From assembly GCA_052400665.1 (NCBI GenBank), contig JBQTGK010000004.1: DNA of 64,000 bases; one strand, given 5' to 3'. Under the pieces are notes generated by a model. That model made no database searches and was not told the DNA's origin. It saw only the letters and a program-made list of their open reading frames with translations. Positions 18,311 through 27,522 of the stretch are shown piece after piece (the first letter of the stretch is position 1; each line of letters opens with the position of its first letter). The translations under genes were made by a program, and so were the position numbers. The stretch is from JBQTGK01 sp052400665. Lineage in GTDB: Bacteria; Bacteroidota; Bacteroidia; Bacteroidales; Marinifilaceae.

Positions 18311-19237
18311 ATGGCTGCATTTAATTTGATTACAGGTTTTTTAGGAAGTGGGAAAACTACACTTTTAAGTAACTTACTGCAAGAGTTGTCGCCCGGGAAA
18401 AAAATTGCTGTTATTCAAAATGAATTTGCAGCTTCGGGTATCGATGGAAAAGAGCTTAAACATAAGAGTGAAGGATTTAAATTGGTTGAGATCAATAATG
18501 GATCTGTGTTTTGTGTGTGTCAGCTCCATACTTTTGTGCAAAGTATGCAAACATTAATCGAAGAATATCAGCCAGAATTGATCTTTTTGGAAGCATCAGG
18601 GTTGGCCGATCCAATAAGTATTGTTGAGTTACTTCAAACCGATCAGCTTAAAGATATTGTTAGCCTGGATAAAATTATTAGCTTAGTTGATGGTCCTAAT
18701 TTTTTTAAAGGCTTACGTTCTTTGGTACGTTTTAAGCATCAGATTATGATAGCTGATAAAATTATTTTGAATAAAATAGATTTAATTAATGATGAGACGA
18801 ATGAGGCCATTCATAAAGAGTTAAAACTACTTAATCCTTACGCCGAAATAATTCTTACTACTTATGGCAGGGTAAATTGGGAAGCCCTTGCTGTGAATGA
18901 TACAATAAAAAGTAAAGCTGCACAAGAATATAAAGGGCAGGAATCAGAAGGTAGACCCGATATGAAAGCTTGTGTTTTACGAACTCACGATAAGATATCG
19001 GATGAGCAATTAAGAAACTTTATTGAAGAATTGCACTGGCAATGTCCTCGTATTAAAGGGCATGTTAATTTAAATGATGGACGTGTAATATCTGTTCATT
19101 CTGTTTTTGATTCTATGGAATTTGTAATCCTGGAAAATTATGTTGGACCTAGCGAATTAATTGCTTTTGGAGATAATTTAATGGTAACAGATTTGAGAAA
19201 GAAATTCAAAAAATACAGCACAAAAAATAGCATGTAA
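18311..19237 (+). CDS. CobW/COG0523-family GTPase metallochaperone
   Basis: 308 aa from ATG 18311 (the frame is open to a TTG at 18251, but the family N-terminus MAAFNLITGFLGSGKTT begins here). Walker A is GFLGSGKTT (residues 9-17), Walker B-like ELIFLEASGLADP, G4-like NKID. The metal-binding CxCC motif of the family appears as C68-V-C70-Q71, so one Cys is missing. A C-terminal CobW_C-like segment (IKGHVNLNDGRVISVHSVF) follows. COG0523 proteins deliver or insert metals by GTP hydrolysis. Between the corrinoid methyltransferase and the corrinoid-activation genes it probably handles cobalt or the corrinoid cofactor; this is inferred from position. Confidence 0.83.
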   Translation: MAAFNLITGFLGSGKTTLLSNLLQELSPGKKIAVIQNEFAASGIDGKELKHKSEGFKLVEINNGSVFCVCQLHTFVQSMQTLIEEYQPELIFLEASGLADPISIVELLQTDQLKDIVSLDKIISLVDGPNFFKGLRSLVRFKHQIMIADKIILNKIDLINDETNEAIHKELKLLNPYAEIILTTYGRVNWEALAVNDTIKSKAAQEYKGQESEGRPDMKACVLRTHDKISDEQLRNFIEELHWQCPRIKGHVNLNDGRVISVHSVFDSMEFVILENYVGPSELIAFGDNLMVTDLRKKFKKYSTKNSM

Positions 19238-19263
19238 ATAAAGATTAATCCTAATAATTAAAA

Positions 19264-19956
19264 GTGAATAAGACAAAATCAAAACACCTTAATTTTCAGC
19301 TTAAAGATCTGGCAATAAGTGTTGAGTTAATGGAAGAATTGGCTCGCATAGACGATAGTATGCCCGATTATTCAAAATTTCTTGAAAATGAAATTGTCAA
19401 CAGTCTTTCTCCTTCTAAGATTGAAGGCGGTTATGTAATTATGCCAGCTCAGGTTAATAAAAACACTGTAGTTGTTGGTAATAATACTTTTGAAGTGGGA
19501 GAATCGATAGCAAAAAAATATACAAATAGTACTCATATTGCTATTTTTACTTGTACTGCAGGTAAATTGGTAAGTAAACGAATTCAGGAATTAAATTCTC
19601 AGGGTCTTATTCTGGAAGCTTATCTGGTTGATTTGTTAGGTTCGGTGATGGTTGAAAAAGCCATGGATAACTTACAGAGCATATTAGAGGATGAATGTGC
19701 TTTAGAAAAACAAAATATTAGTAATCGATATAGCCCAGGGTATATGGACTGGAATGTAATGGAACAGAGAATGTTATTTGACTTATTGCCAGATAATTTT
19801 TGTGGCATACAGTTAAGCGAATCTTGTTTAATGACACCCGTAAAATCGATTAGTGGTTTTATTGGTATTGGTGAAAAAGTTCGTTTTCAGAAACATGCCT
19901 GCCATTTCTGTAATAGTACCAATTGTATATATCGTAATTCAAAAAAGCATTGCTAA
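19264..19956 (+). CDS. MetH activation-domain-like corrinoid reactivation protein
   Basis: 230 aa, GTG start 26 bp after cobW. The centre and C-half resemble the vitamin-B12-dependent methionine synthase activation domain: NRYSPGYMDWNVMEQRMLFDLLP, the RxSPGY-x-W signature, then GIQLSESCLMTPVKSISGFIGIG. The tail carries C213-x2-C216-x4-C221-x8-C230, enough for an iron-sulfur cluster or metal site. No homocysteine, folate or B12 domains are present, so it is a free-standing activator rather than MetH. Its stop overlaps the start of the RACo gene by one base (TAATG), which suggests coupled translation and a joint function in reducing inactive Co(II) to Co(I). Confidence 0.78.
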   Translation: MNKTKSKHLNFQLKDLAISVELMEELARIDDSMPDYSKFLENEIVNSLSPSKIEGGYVIMPAQVNKNTVVVGNNTFEVGESIAKKYTNSTHIAIFTCTAGKLVSKRIQELNSQGLILEAYLVDLLGSVMVEKAMDNLQSILEDECALEKQNISNRYSPGYMDWNVMEQRMLFDLLPDNFCGIQLSESCLMTPVKSISGFIGIGEKVRFQKHACHFCNSTNCIYRNSKKHC

Positions 19957-21434
19957 TGTCCATAATATTTATTCATCAACAAGGAAAAGTATATAAAATA
20001 AATTATAAGACTGGCGAAAGCTTGCTAAAGATATTACAGGATAAGGATATTGTGATTGCTGCTCCCTGCGGAGGAAAAGGAACCTGCGGAAAGTGTAAGC
20101 TAAACGTAGATGGAGAAGGAGAAGTATTGGCTTGCTGTTATTATCCGAATACTGATATTCATGTGCATTTGCCCGATACACAGGAAGCTCATATATTGAG
20201 TTCGAATCTGGCTAAACATGAATTTAAAATTGAAAAACAGGCGACTTATGCTTTTAAGGAATATGGATTAGCTATTGATATTGGAACCACTAGTGTAGTA
20301 TTTTATTGGGTAAATTATTTATCGGGTAAAATAGATAGAATTCAAGGCATAGAAAATCCGCAAGTACAATTCGGAGCCGATGTAATTACAAGAATTAACT
20401 ATTGCTCAAAAGAAGAAAGTCTTTTAAAATTACAGATGCTTATTGTAGGTGCAATAAATAATGAAATTAGTGAATATTTAAAGGAGCAGCCAGCAGTTAT
20501 TCTTAAAAAAATATCGGTAGCAGCCAATACTTGTATGTTACATTTGCTTAATGGTGTAAACCCTATGCCTATGGCTTTAGCTCCATTTATCCCTCCTTTT
20601 ATTCATTCAAAAGAACTTGTTTCGTCTACTTTGGGAATACGTACAAAAAATGATGTTATGATTCATTTGCTACCTTCGGCTTCTGCTTTTGTTGGAGCAG
20701 ATATTGTAGCGGGTATTAGTTCTTTAAATCCGCCTGAGAATAGTAAAAATTATTTATTTCTGGATATTGGTACCAATGGAGAAATGGCTGTTGTTACTCC
20801 CAATAAAATTTATGCATGCGCTACAGCTGCAGGGCCAGCGTTCGAAGGTGCTACTATAGAATGTGGAATGGGAGCTTTCGAAGGAGCTATTTCTGTGTAC
20901 AATAAAAAAGGATATCAAACCATAGGAAATAAATTACCCATAGGGATTTGTGGTTCGGGACTAATTGATATTATGGCTTATCTTCTGGAGGAAGGACATG
21001 TTGGAACCGATGGTAATTTAAATGAAGATTTTATATTGGCAAGTACAGCAGAATCGGGTTCCAAACATCCGGTATGTATTACTCCTAGAGATATTCGCGA
21101 AGTGCAACTGGCAAAAAGTGCCATTTTTACAGGTGTTAAATTGTTGTTGCAGGAAGCTAATTTGTCTTATGAACAGTTAGATTCGGTTTATCTGGCCGGT
21201 GGTTTCGGAAATTATATGAATCCTGATAGTGCGCTTAGGATAGGATTAATTCCTGGCAGTGAAAAAGTACCTATTGTACCGGTGGGAAATACATCAGGTG
21301 CGGGTGCAGTATTGCACGTAAGCAATAGTAAATTTACTGATAAACTGGAAGATACACTTGCCAAAATGAAAATTATCGACCTGTCTGCACATCCTGATTT
21401 TGAGCTCGAATTTGCTATGAATATGTATTTTTAG
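19956..21434 (+). CDS. RACo-type reductive activator of corrinoid protein (2Fe-2S plus ASKHA ATPase, DUF4445)
   Basis: 492 aa from ATG 19956. The N-terminal [2Fe-2S] ferredoxin domain has C38-x5-C44-x2-C47-x12-C60 (APCGGKGTCGKCK ... LACC). A middle linker follows, then the ASKHA ATPase domain starting YGLAIDIGTTSVVF, with FLDIGTNGEMAVV, GICGSGLIDIMAYLLE and VYLAGGFGNYMNP. This is the layout of RACo/RamA-like activases that use ATP to drive electrons from the FeS centre to Co(II)-corrinoid. It is the last gene of the methyl-transfer operon. It differs from methanogen RamA, which has a C-terminal 2x4Fe-4S domain. Confidence in the class is high; the electron donor is unknown. Confidence 0.92.
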   Translation: MSIIFIHQQGKVYKINYKTGESLLKILQDKDIVIAAPCGGKGTCGKCKLNVDGEGEVLACCYYPNTDIHVHLPDTQEAHILSSNLAKHEFKIEKQATYAFKEYGLAIDIGTTSVVFYWVNYLSGKIDRIQGIENPQVQFGADVITRINYCSKEESLLKLQMLIVGAINNEISEYLKEQPAVILKKISVAANTCMLHLLNGVNPMPMALAPFIPPFIHSKELVSSTLGIRTKNDVMIHLLPSASAFVGADIVAGISSLNPPENSKNYLFLDIGTNGEMAVVTPNKIYACATAAGPAFEGATIECGMGAFEGAISVYNKKGYQTIGNKLPIGICGSGLIDIMAYLLEEGHVGTDGNLNEDFILASTAESGSKHPVCITPRDIREVQLAKSAIFTGVKLLLQEANLSYEQLDSVYLAGGFGNYMNPDSALRIGLIPGSEKVPIVPVGNTSGAGAVLHVSNSKFTDKLEDTLAKMKIIDLSAHPDFELEFAMNMYF

Positions 21435-21701
21435 GAGGTGTTTTTGTTTTTATGTAAATGGTAAGCTAGTTAAGGTCTTACTGATAAACCTAGTATTAAT
21501 AATTTAAAACTCCTTTTATACTTTGTAAAAAAAAGGATGTGTTATTGTTTTAAGAATAAGTATTCATGATAAAATTAGAATATAGTATCTGCATCATTTT
21601 ATAGGCTGAGAATAAAATTTAACAGAGTCTTAACATGCCTATAATCAGAAATACCGGATACAGATTTGTATCTAAGAACATAATAGATGGCTTCTCTGTT
21701 T

Positions 21702-21730
21702 TTGAAATTTGAAGAATTAAAATATCTTTG
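21702..21730 (+). promoter_or_regulatory. Promoter of first ECF sigma gene
   Basis: TTG at 21702-21704, 18 bases, then TATCTTTG at 21723-21730, matching the Bacteroidota -33/-7 consensus (TTG, TAnnTTTG). It leaves a short leader of about 20 bases before the ATG at 21758. The rest of the 323-bp gap 21435-21757 shows nothing I can name. Confidence 0.65.
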
Positions 21731-21757
21731 ACCTGATCATTAACCCAGAAAACCAAT

Positions 21758-22324
21758 ATGATTACTCCCAAAGATTTTGAATCTTTTAAGAAAGGAAATC
21801 GCTCTGTTTTTAAGCAAATATTTGACGCCTTTTACAAGGGGTTGTTGATTTTTGCTAAAAATTTCGTGCAAGAATCTGATGTTGCCGAAGATTTGGTGCA
21901 AGAGGTTTTTGTAAAACTTTGGGAAAAGAGAGAAACCATTGAAAATCCTACAACAATTAAAGCTTTTCTTTACGTTAGTGTTCGAAACAGAGCTTTAAAT
22001 CATTTCCGAAGAAACAAATTAATCAAACAATATCAACAGGAAGAAATTCAAAAAAAATCTTCTGAATATTTCTTTAAAAATCAACTAATTGAGGAAGAAA
22101 CTTACCGAATGTTACTGCAGGCAGTAGATGAATTAAACGGACAAACAAAAAATGTGTGTTTAATGAGCTTGCATGGGGTTCAGAATGCTCAGATTGCCGA
22201 AGAGTTGAATTTAAGTACCAGCACGGTAAAGTACCACAAAAACAAAGCTCTCGAGATTTTACGTACTCGCTTAAAAGATCATATTTTCCTGCTACCAATA
22301 TTGGCACAGCTTCTAGACTTGTAA
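21758..22324 (+). CDS. ECF RNA polymerase sigma factor (RpoE-like), cassette 1
   Basis: 188 aa. The sigma-70 region 2 segment includes FAKNFVQESDVAEDLVQEVFVKLWEKRE; region 4 includes QTKNVCLMSLHGVQNAQIAEELNLSTSTVKYHKNKALEILR with its helix-turn-helix. This is the standard two-domain ECF layout of Bacteroidota FecI-like factors. It is followed at 22569 by a FecR anti-sigma and an STN-bearing SusC, so it is expected to be released when the transporter binds its ligand and then to transcribe the susC operon. It has a recognisable housekeeping-type promoter, so it is not obviously self-dependent. Confidence 0.95.
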   Translation: MITPKDFESFKKGNRSVFKQIFDAFYKGLLIFAKNFVQESDVAEDLVQEVFVKLWEKRETIENPTTIKAFLYVSVRNRALNHFRRNKLIKQYQQEEIQKKSSEYFFKNQLIEEETYRMLLQAVDELNGQTKNVCLMSLHGVQNAQIAEELNLSTSTVKYHKNKALEILRTRLKDHIFLLPILAQLLDL

Positions 22325-22568
22325 TTAAGTCTAACAGACCAACGAGAATATCTTATTACGAATTGACAAGCATAAATTTACTTTTTCTCCTTTATACTTT
22401 TTCACTTTGGAATTTGATTTTTGGAGTTTGTAGTTTTTGTCTTTCCTTAATTTATGCCTTAAATTACAGCTGTATAGAGAAATTTTAGGAAAAAGTAATT
22501 TTTTCTACTTTCTCACTGTCCTTTCATTAATCTCATGTGTATTACTAATAGAAAACCGAAAAAAGACA

Positions 22569-23762
22569 ATGAAAAATCACACCGAAGAATATATTAAAAT
22601 TTCAGAATTGTTATACCGAAAACAATCGGGTTTACTATCTGAAAAAGAACAAATACAGCTTGATGAATGGGGGAGTCAGTCTGTAGAAAATAAAGAGCTT
22701 CTTATACATTTAAGTGATGAGTTGGCTTTGAAAGAAAAACGAGCTGAATATGATGAAATCGATTCGAATAGTGCATGGCATAAAATAGAATCTCAGATTT
22801 TTGAACAAAAACCAAAAGAGCGAAAGTTGTTTCTGAATTTCTTGAAATATGCCGCAGTAGTTGTTCTGCCATTGGCTGTTGGTGCTTTATTGGTATATCA
22901 GGTAATGAATGTCAATGAAGATTATAGCGATGCAATTGTAGAGCAAATTGTGCCAGGAACAAATAAAGCCACCTTGGTTTTGGCTGATGGAAGTACTATT
23001 AATCTGGAAGAACAAAAGGATACTTTAATTGCAGGTAAGCTTTTGAATAAAAATAACAAACTAAGTTATGATGCCAGTAGTCAGTTAAACCAAATGGAAG
23101 CAAAGTGGCACAAGTTGGTTGTTCCTGTAGGAGGAGAATACAAATTGCAATTAGCCGACGGAACAACAGTTTGGATGAATTCCGACTCTGAGTTGAGATA
23201 TACCGATCGGTTTGTAGGAAAACAAAGAGTGGTTCATTTAAAAGGGGAAGCTTGTTTTAAAGTAAGCAAGGACAAAGATCATCCTTTTATTGTGAGAACA
23301 GAGGCAATGGATGTGCAAGTATATGGAACAGAGTTTAATGTGATGGCTTACACCGATGAAAATCTGGTGCAAACCACATTATTGGAAGGTAGTATTGGTG
23401 TTGATTTAAAAAATGAAACAGGAGTGGTTCAAACATCAATGATAAAGCCAAATATGCAGGTTGAATATTACAAGGGAAATATACGAGGAGAAATTAAAGA
23501 AGTTGAAGCATCGAAATATTTAGGTTGGAGAGATGGTAAATTTCAGTTCGATAACGAAGAGTTGGGAAGTATTTCCCGTAAATTGGAAAGATGGTATGGA
23601 GTGAAGTTCTTTTTCCAAAATCAGAATTCTAAGAATGTAAAATTTAGTGGAGAAATGAAACGATTCCAAGATTTTTCTACCATACTAAACCTACTGGAAT
23701 ATGGTTCTGATGTAGAGTTTGATGTACATGGGAAAATTGTAACAGTTGTAAGTATAAAGTAA
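22569..23762 (+). CDS. FecR-family anti-sigma factor, cassette 1
   Basis: 397 aa from ATG 22569 (MKNHTEEYIKISELLYRKQSG). The frame is open from 22437, but the extra 44 residues have no FecR character. A cytoplasmic anti-sigma part of about 90 residues is followed by one transmembrane segment (YAAVVVLPLAVGALLVYQV) and a periplasmic FecR domain: KLVVPVGGEYKLQLADGTTVWMNSDSELRY, VQVYGTEFNVMAY, and a C-terminal DUF4974-like part (FQFDNEELGSISRKLERWYGV). It holds the sigma factor at the membrane until the STN domain of the neighbouring SusC signals. The gap to the sigma gene is 244 bp. Confidence 0.93.
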   Translation: MKNHTEEYIKISELLYRKQSGLLSEKEQIQLDEWGSQSVENKELLIHLSDELALKEKRAEYDEIDSNSAWHKIESQIFEQKPKERKLFLNFLKYAAVVVLPLAVGALLVYQVMNVNEDYSDAIVEQIVPGTNKATLVLADGSTINLEEQKDTLIAGKLLNKNNKLSYDASSQLNQMEAKWHKLVVPVGGEYKLQLADGTTVWMNSDSELRYTDRFVGKQRVVHLKGEACFKVSKDKDHPFIVRTEAMDVQVYGTEFNVMAYTDENLVQTTLLEGSIGVDLKNETGVVQTSMIKPNMQVEYYKGNIRGEIKEVEASKYLGWRDGKFQFDNEELGSISRKLERWYGVKFFFQNQNSKNVKFSGEMKRFQDFSTILNLLEYGSDVEFDVHGKIVTVVSIK

Positions 23763-23812
23763 TATATAGTGAGTAAAAACAAATGTTTAAATAAATAATA
23801 CCCAATAAAAAA

Positions 23813-23840
23813 CCCGAAAAATGCGCCAACATCTTTCGGG
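23813..23840 (+). promoter_or_regulatory. susC leader hairpin, cassette 1
   Basis: CCCGAAA and TTTCGGG, 7-bp perfect arms with a 14-base loop, 55 bases before the preferred susC start. It is the same kind of element as at 5741-5773 and 35923-35948. No U-run follows. Confidence 0.45.
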
Positions 23841-23895
23841 GAATTAATGAATACTTGCGAGGTATTCAATGTTAAATCTAATTCATTTCAAATTT

Positions 23896-26800
23896 ATGAA
23901 AAAAAAATGGAATTGTCTTTTTCCAGCTAACCCGGGAAAATGGCTAAAAAGGTATTGGATGATGAGGAATTTTATTATTCTGTTTTTTGTATGTAACCTA
24001 GGTGTTATGGCTAACGGATTTACTCAGGAAGTATCAGTTGCCAAATACAGTAACGCAACACTTTTAGAGGTGTTCGACCACCTGAAAGAAGAAACAGGTT
24101 ATGGTATTTTGTATAAAGAATATGAAATTAATCCTGATGTGAGAGTGAACATGAATCTTAAAGATTCGAATGTTCAGGAAGTTTTGAATGAAGCTTTGGA
24201 GGGTACAGGTTTAACCTATATCGTACAAGATGAAGTAATTGTAGTTTACAAAGCAGAAGTATTGCCTCAACCTACTATTAAAGAAGCTGAGCAGGAAAAA
24301 AAGGTTTTAACAGGTAAGGTAACCGATAATGAAGGAGTACCTCTTCCTGGAGTATCTGTTGTTGTAAAAGGAACCAACACCGGTGTTGCTACTGATATCG
24401 ATGGAAATTATTCTATCGAAATACAAAGCGAAAATGCAGTTTTGGTATTTTCTTTTGTAGGTATGTTACCACAGGAAATTGCTTTTGATGGACAATCGGT
24501 ACAAAATGTTATGCTTATTGCCGACTCAGAACAAATGGCCGAGGTAGTGGTAACAGGTTACCAAACTATATCTAAAGAAAGAGCTACAGGTTCATTCGTT
24601 ACATTGGATAGTGAGAATGTGAGTAATAGTCCTAACGAAACCATTGGTGATAATTTAGAATCATTGGTTGCTGGTATTCAAACTACAGTTGATGAGAATG
24701 GTAATACGAAAATTGCAATTCGCGGAGAATCTTCTCTAACTCAAGATTCACCTAACCCGTTAATAGTTGTTGATGGATTTGCAATTGATGGTGGATTTGA
24801 AACAATCAACAGAAATGACATAGAAAAAATTACTGTGTTAAAAGATGCTGCAGCAGCTTCCATCTGGGGAGCAAAAGCAGCTAATGGTGTAGTGGTTATT
24901 GTCACTAAAAAAGGAAATATTAAAAAGGGTATTCGGGTTGATATAGAGGCTTATACTAAGTTTAGTGATGATGTGGATTTGGCTTATGCTAATCCTATTG
25001 CAAGCTCGGAATCTCAATTAAAGTATGAGATGATGTTGTGGCAGCAAGGATATGGTCAAGTTTCAACAGGTTTAACTGATATTGGTTTAAATCAGACTTT
25101 TGGTCATGATCAATTTGAAGAACAGCAGAAGGCACACTTGGCTAATGGAGGAACAGGCTGGGCTAATTTTACTTTAGATACTCCAGCCTTACAAAGTTTA
25201 ATGAAAAAAGATTACAAAAAGCAGGTTAAGGATTTGATGCTTCGTAAGGCTACATCGCAGAATTATAATATTTCCTTAAGAGGACAAGGAGAAAAAAACA
25301 GGTATTCTCTTTCTGTGATGTATAACAAGAACAATAAGGTGATGAAAGAGGATCATGATGACAATGTCTTGATCAACTTTAGAAACATCATGAAAGTGCG
25401 AGAGTGGTTGGATTTTGACATTGCCGTAATGACTCAAATCAAGAATGAGAAAAGTGGTGGTGTTGGCCTTGGAAGTATAAAAGAGTTATCACCATACGAG
25501 ACTTTATTAGATGAAGATGGTAATTATGCGCATATTAATGCCAATGGTTATGATGGATTCCCAAGAACTTACAATACAAAAGTTTTAAATCAAGTATTAA
25601 CTAATGTGGATGGTTTTGCTTATGATAGTTTCATTAATAATCCGTTGCAAAATATGAGATCTCAGAATTTTAAGACCAAAACTCTTAATCATAGAATTAA
25701 TGGAGGTTTAAATCTTAAAATTACCGAGGGCATAAATATTAAATCTAGTTTTCAATATGAAAGAGGAACAATAGATACCAAAAATATTTATGGTGAAGAT
25801 TCATGGTTTACAAGACAGTTAATCAATGCCTCAGCAGTTACCGATTATGACCAACTGACTTTAGGAAATCCTTATACAATTACTGAACATCAGGTTGCAA
25901 CAGGACAAATTGCATATATTAAGAATACTCAAACGAGCTCTCTTCTTTTTAGAAATCAATTTTCTTTCAATAAGACCTATGGGGATCACAGTTTCAACTA
26001 CATTGCAGGTACTGAGATAAGTTGGAATAAGTTTGAAACAAAAGATGACTGGTTGTATGGCTACAATCCTAGAAATTACGGAAATGTTGTACCAAATAAA
26101 TACATTGGTTTAACGCAGGCATTTAGTCCTTCTTATAACACAACCAATATACCTAGAGGTGGAGAAACAAGATTCTTAACTCAAAAGAATTTCTCGTTGT
26201 ATTCAAATATGGCCTATACCTATAAGGATAAATATACTTTAAGCGCTAGTGTTAGAACTGATGCATCAAACCTGGTTGTTGATGACCCTAAGTTTAGATA
26301 CTCTCCTTTTTGGTCAGTTGGAGGTAGTTGGCAGTTGACTAAAGAAGATTTTGTTAAGGATTATGAGTGGTTAGACCGATTAATACTAAGAGCAACTTAT
26401 GGTGTAAATGGTAATTCTCCATCGCAATCAGCAAGAGTTCCAGTATTGAAATTCTACCCAGGTAATTCTCCATGGTCAGGCGCAGGTGTTGATTATGCTT
26501 CTTTGGTAGAATTAGGAAATCCAACTCTTGGCTGGGAAAAAGTAAAGCAGTTAAATTTTGCACTTGACTTTGCGATGTTTGGCAATAAATTATTTGGTAG
26601 CCTAGAAGTTTACACTAAGAAAAGTGAGGATTTGCTAGCAAGAATTTCTTTGCCGTCAACTGATGGTACGCCTTCTCAGTTTTTTAATGGCGCTGCAATG
26701 GAAAATAAGGGAATTGAGCTTAATTTGAATGGTAACTTTAAAATTGGTGAAGTCAAGTGGAGACCAATACTAAACTTTGCTTATAATAAGAATAAGGTAA

Positions 26801-27516
26801 CTCAGGTTAATGAGGTTGATATATTACTTAATGATATAGGATCGAAAAAGTTTGTTGAAGGTTATGCCCTGTATCCACTGTGGTACTATAAGTCTAATGG
26901 TTTAAATGAAAATGGTATTCCTACAGTAATAGGTAAAAATGGTACTGTTTATGACGCAAATACCAACATAAGTAGTACGGGAGTTTTTGCTCCAGATCTA
27001 TTGTGGAATGCTGGAAGTCGAATTGCACCAACCGTAGCTTCCTTAACGAATGAATTTTCATACAAAGGGTTTAGTTTGCTTACAACTATAACGGGTAAAT
27101 TCGGTCATAAAATGAAAACAGATGGTTTTAGATACGGATTTAGAGGCGATGGACAGAATTATCACGAGAATTTGGATGAAATGATTAATGGAAACCATGA
27201 AAAGGTAGGAGAGTTTGCTTTACCTGAAGTGGCAGTTCCAAATTATGTGTCCTATGGGCAAACTTCTTATTACCTGCAATCAAGAATTGAAGATGCTTCA
27301 TTTATTCGATTTAAAGAGGTGATGTTGTCGTATAGAATGCCAAAATCGGTTATTTCAAAAATTGGTTGTTCGGGGCTTAAGCTATATGCACATGTAAGTA
27401 ATGTAGGTTTATTGTGGACAGCTAATGATAAGGATATAGATCCAGACTATCCGAAAAATGGATATTTCTTTAAGCCGGAAAGAACTTATACGCTAGGATT
27501 AAATCTTAAATTTTAA
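23896..27516 (+). CDS. SusC/RagA-like TonB-dependent transporter with STN signalling domain, cassette 1
   Basis: 1206 aa from ATG 23896, chosen because TTTCAAATTTATGAAAAAA matches the other susC starts; the frame is open nine codons further up. Order: signal segment (MRNFIILFFVCNLGVMANGF), STN domain (TLLEVFDHLKEETGYGILY ... VQEVLNEALEGTGLTYIV), CarboxypepD-like repeat (LTGKVTDNEGVPLPGVSV), TonB box AEVVVTGYQ, plug (KIAIRGESSL, NPLIVVDGF, TVLKDAAAASIWGAKAANGVVVIVTKKG), barrel ending YTLGLNLKF. The STN domain links it to the FecR/ECF pair encoded just upstream. It is closely similar to the SusC at 36018. The substrate is unknown; no glycoside hydrolase is nearby, only thioredoxin-like proteins. 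Confidence 0.94.
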   Translation: MKKKWNCLFPANPGKWLKRYWMMRNFIILFFVCNLGVMANGFTQEVSVAKYSNATLLEVFDHLKEETGYGILYKEYEINPDVRVNMNLKDSNVQEVLNEALEGTGLTYIVQDEVIVVYKAEVLPQPTIKEAEQEKKVLTGKVTDNEGVPLPGVSVVVKGTNTGVATDIDGNYSIEIQSENAVLVFSFVGMLPQEIAFDGQSVQNVMLIADSEQMAEVVVTGYQTISKERATGSFVTLDSENVSNSPNETIGDNLESLVAGIQTTVDENGNTKIAIRGESSLTQDSPNPLIVVDGFAIDGGFETINRNDIEKITVLKDAAAASIWGAKAANGVVVIVTKKGNIKKGIRVDIEAYTKFSDDVDLAYANPIASSESQLKYEMMLWQQGYGQVSTGLTDIGLNQTFGHDQFEEQQKAHLANGGTGWANFTLDTPALQSLMKKDYKKQVKDLMLRKATSQNYNISLRGQGEKNRYSLSVMYNKNNKVMKEDHDDNVLINFRNIMKVREWLDFDIAVMTQIKNEKSGGVGLGSIKELSPYETLLDEDGNYAHINANGYDGFPRTYNTKVLNQVLTNVDGFAYDSFINNPLQNMRSQNFKTKTLNHRINGGLNLKITEGINIKSSFQYERGTIDTKNIYGEDSWFTRQLINASAVTDYDQLTLGNPYTITEHQVATGQIAYIKNTQTSSLLFRNQFSFNKTYGDHSFNYIAGTEISWNKFETKDDWLYGYNPRNYGNVVPNKYIGLTQAFSPSYNTTNIPRGGETRFLTQKNFSLYSNMAYTYKDKYTLSASVRTDASNLVVDDPKFRYSPFWSVGGSWQLTKEDFVKDYEWLDRLILRATYGVNGNSPSQSARVPVLKFYPGNSPWSGAGVDYASLVELGNPTLGWEKVKQLNFALDFAMFGNKLFGSLEVYTKKSEDLLARISLPSTDGTPSQFFNGAAMENKGIELNLNGNFKIGEVKWRPILNFAYNKNKVTQVNEVDILLNDIGSKKFVEGYALYPLWYYKSNGLNENGIPTVIGKNGTVYDANTNISSTGVFAPDLLWNAGSRIAPTVASLTNEFSYKGFSLLTTITGKFGHKMKTDGFRYGFRGDGQNYHENLDEMINGNHEKVGEFALPEVAVPNYVSYGQTSYYLQSRIEDASFIRFKEVMLSYRMPKSVISKIGCSGLKLYAHVSNVGLLWTANDKDIDPDYPKNGYFFKPERTYTLGLNLKF

Positions 27517-27522
27517 ATAAGG

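Noticed and set aside
22156..22488. Plus-strand frame overlapping the end of the first sigma gene
   Set aside because: Lies out of frame inside the sigma gene and then in non-coding DNA; no protein family character.
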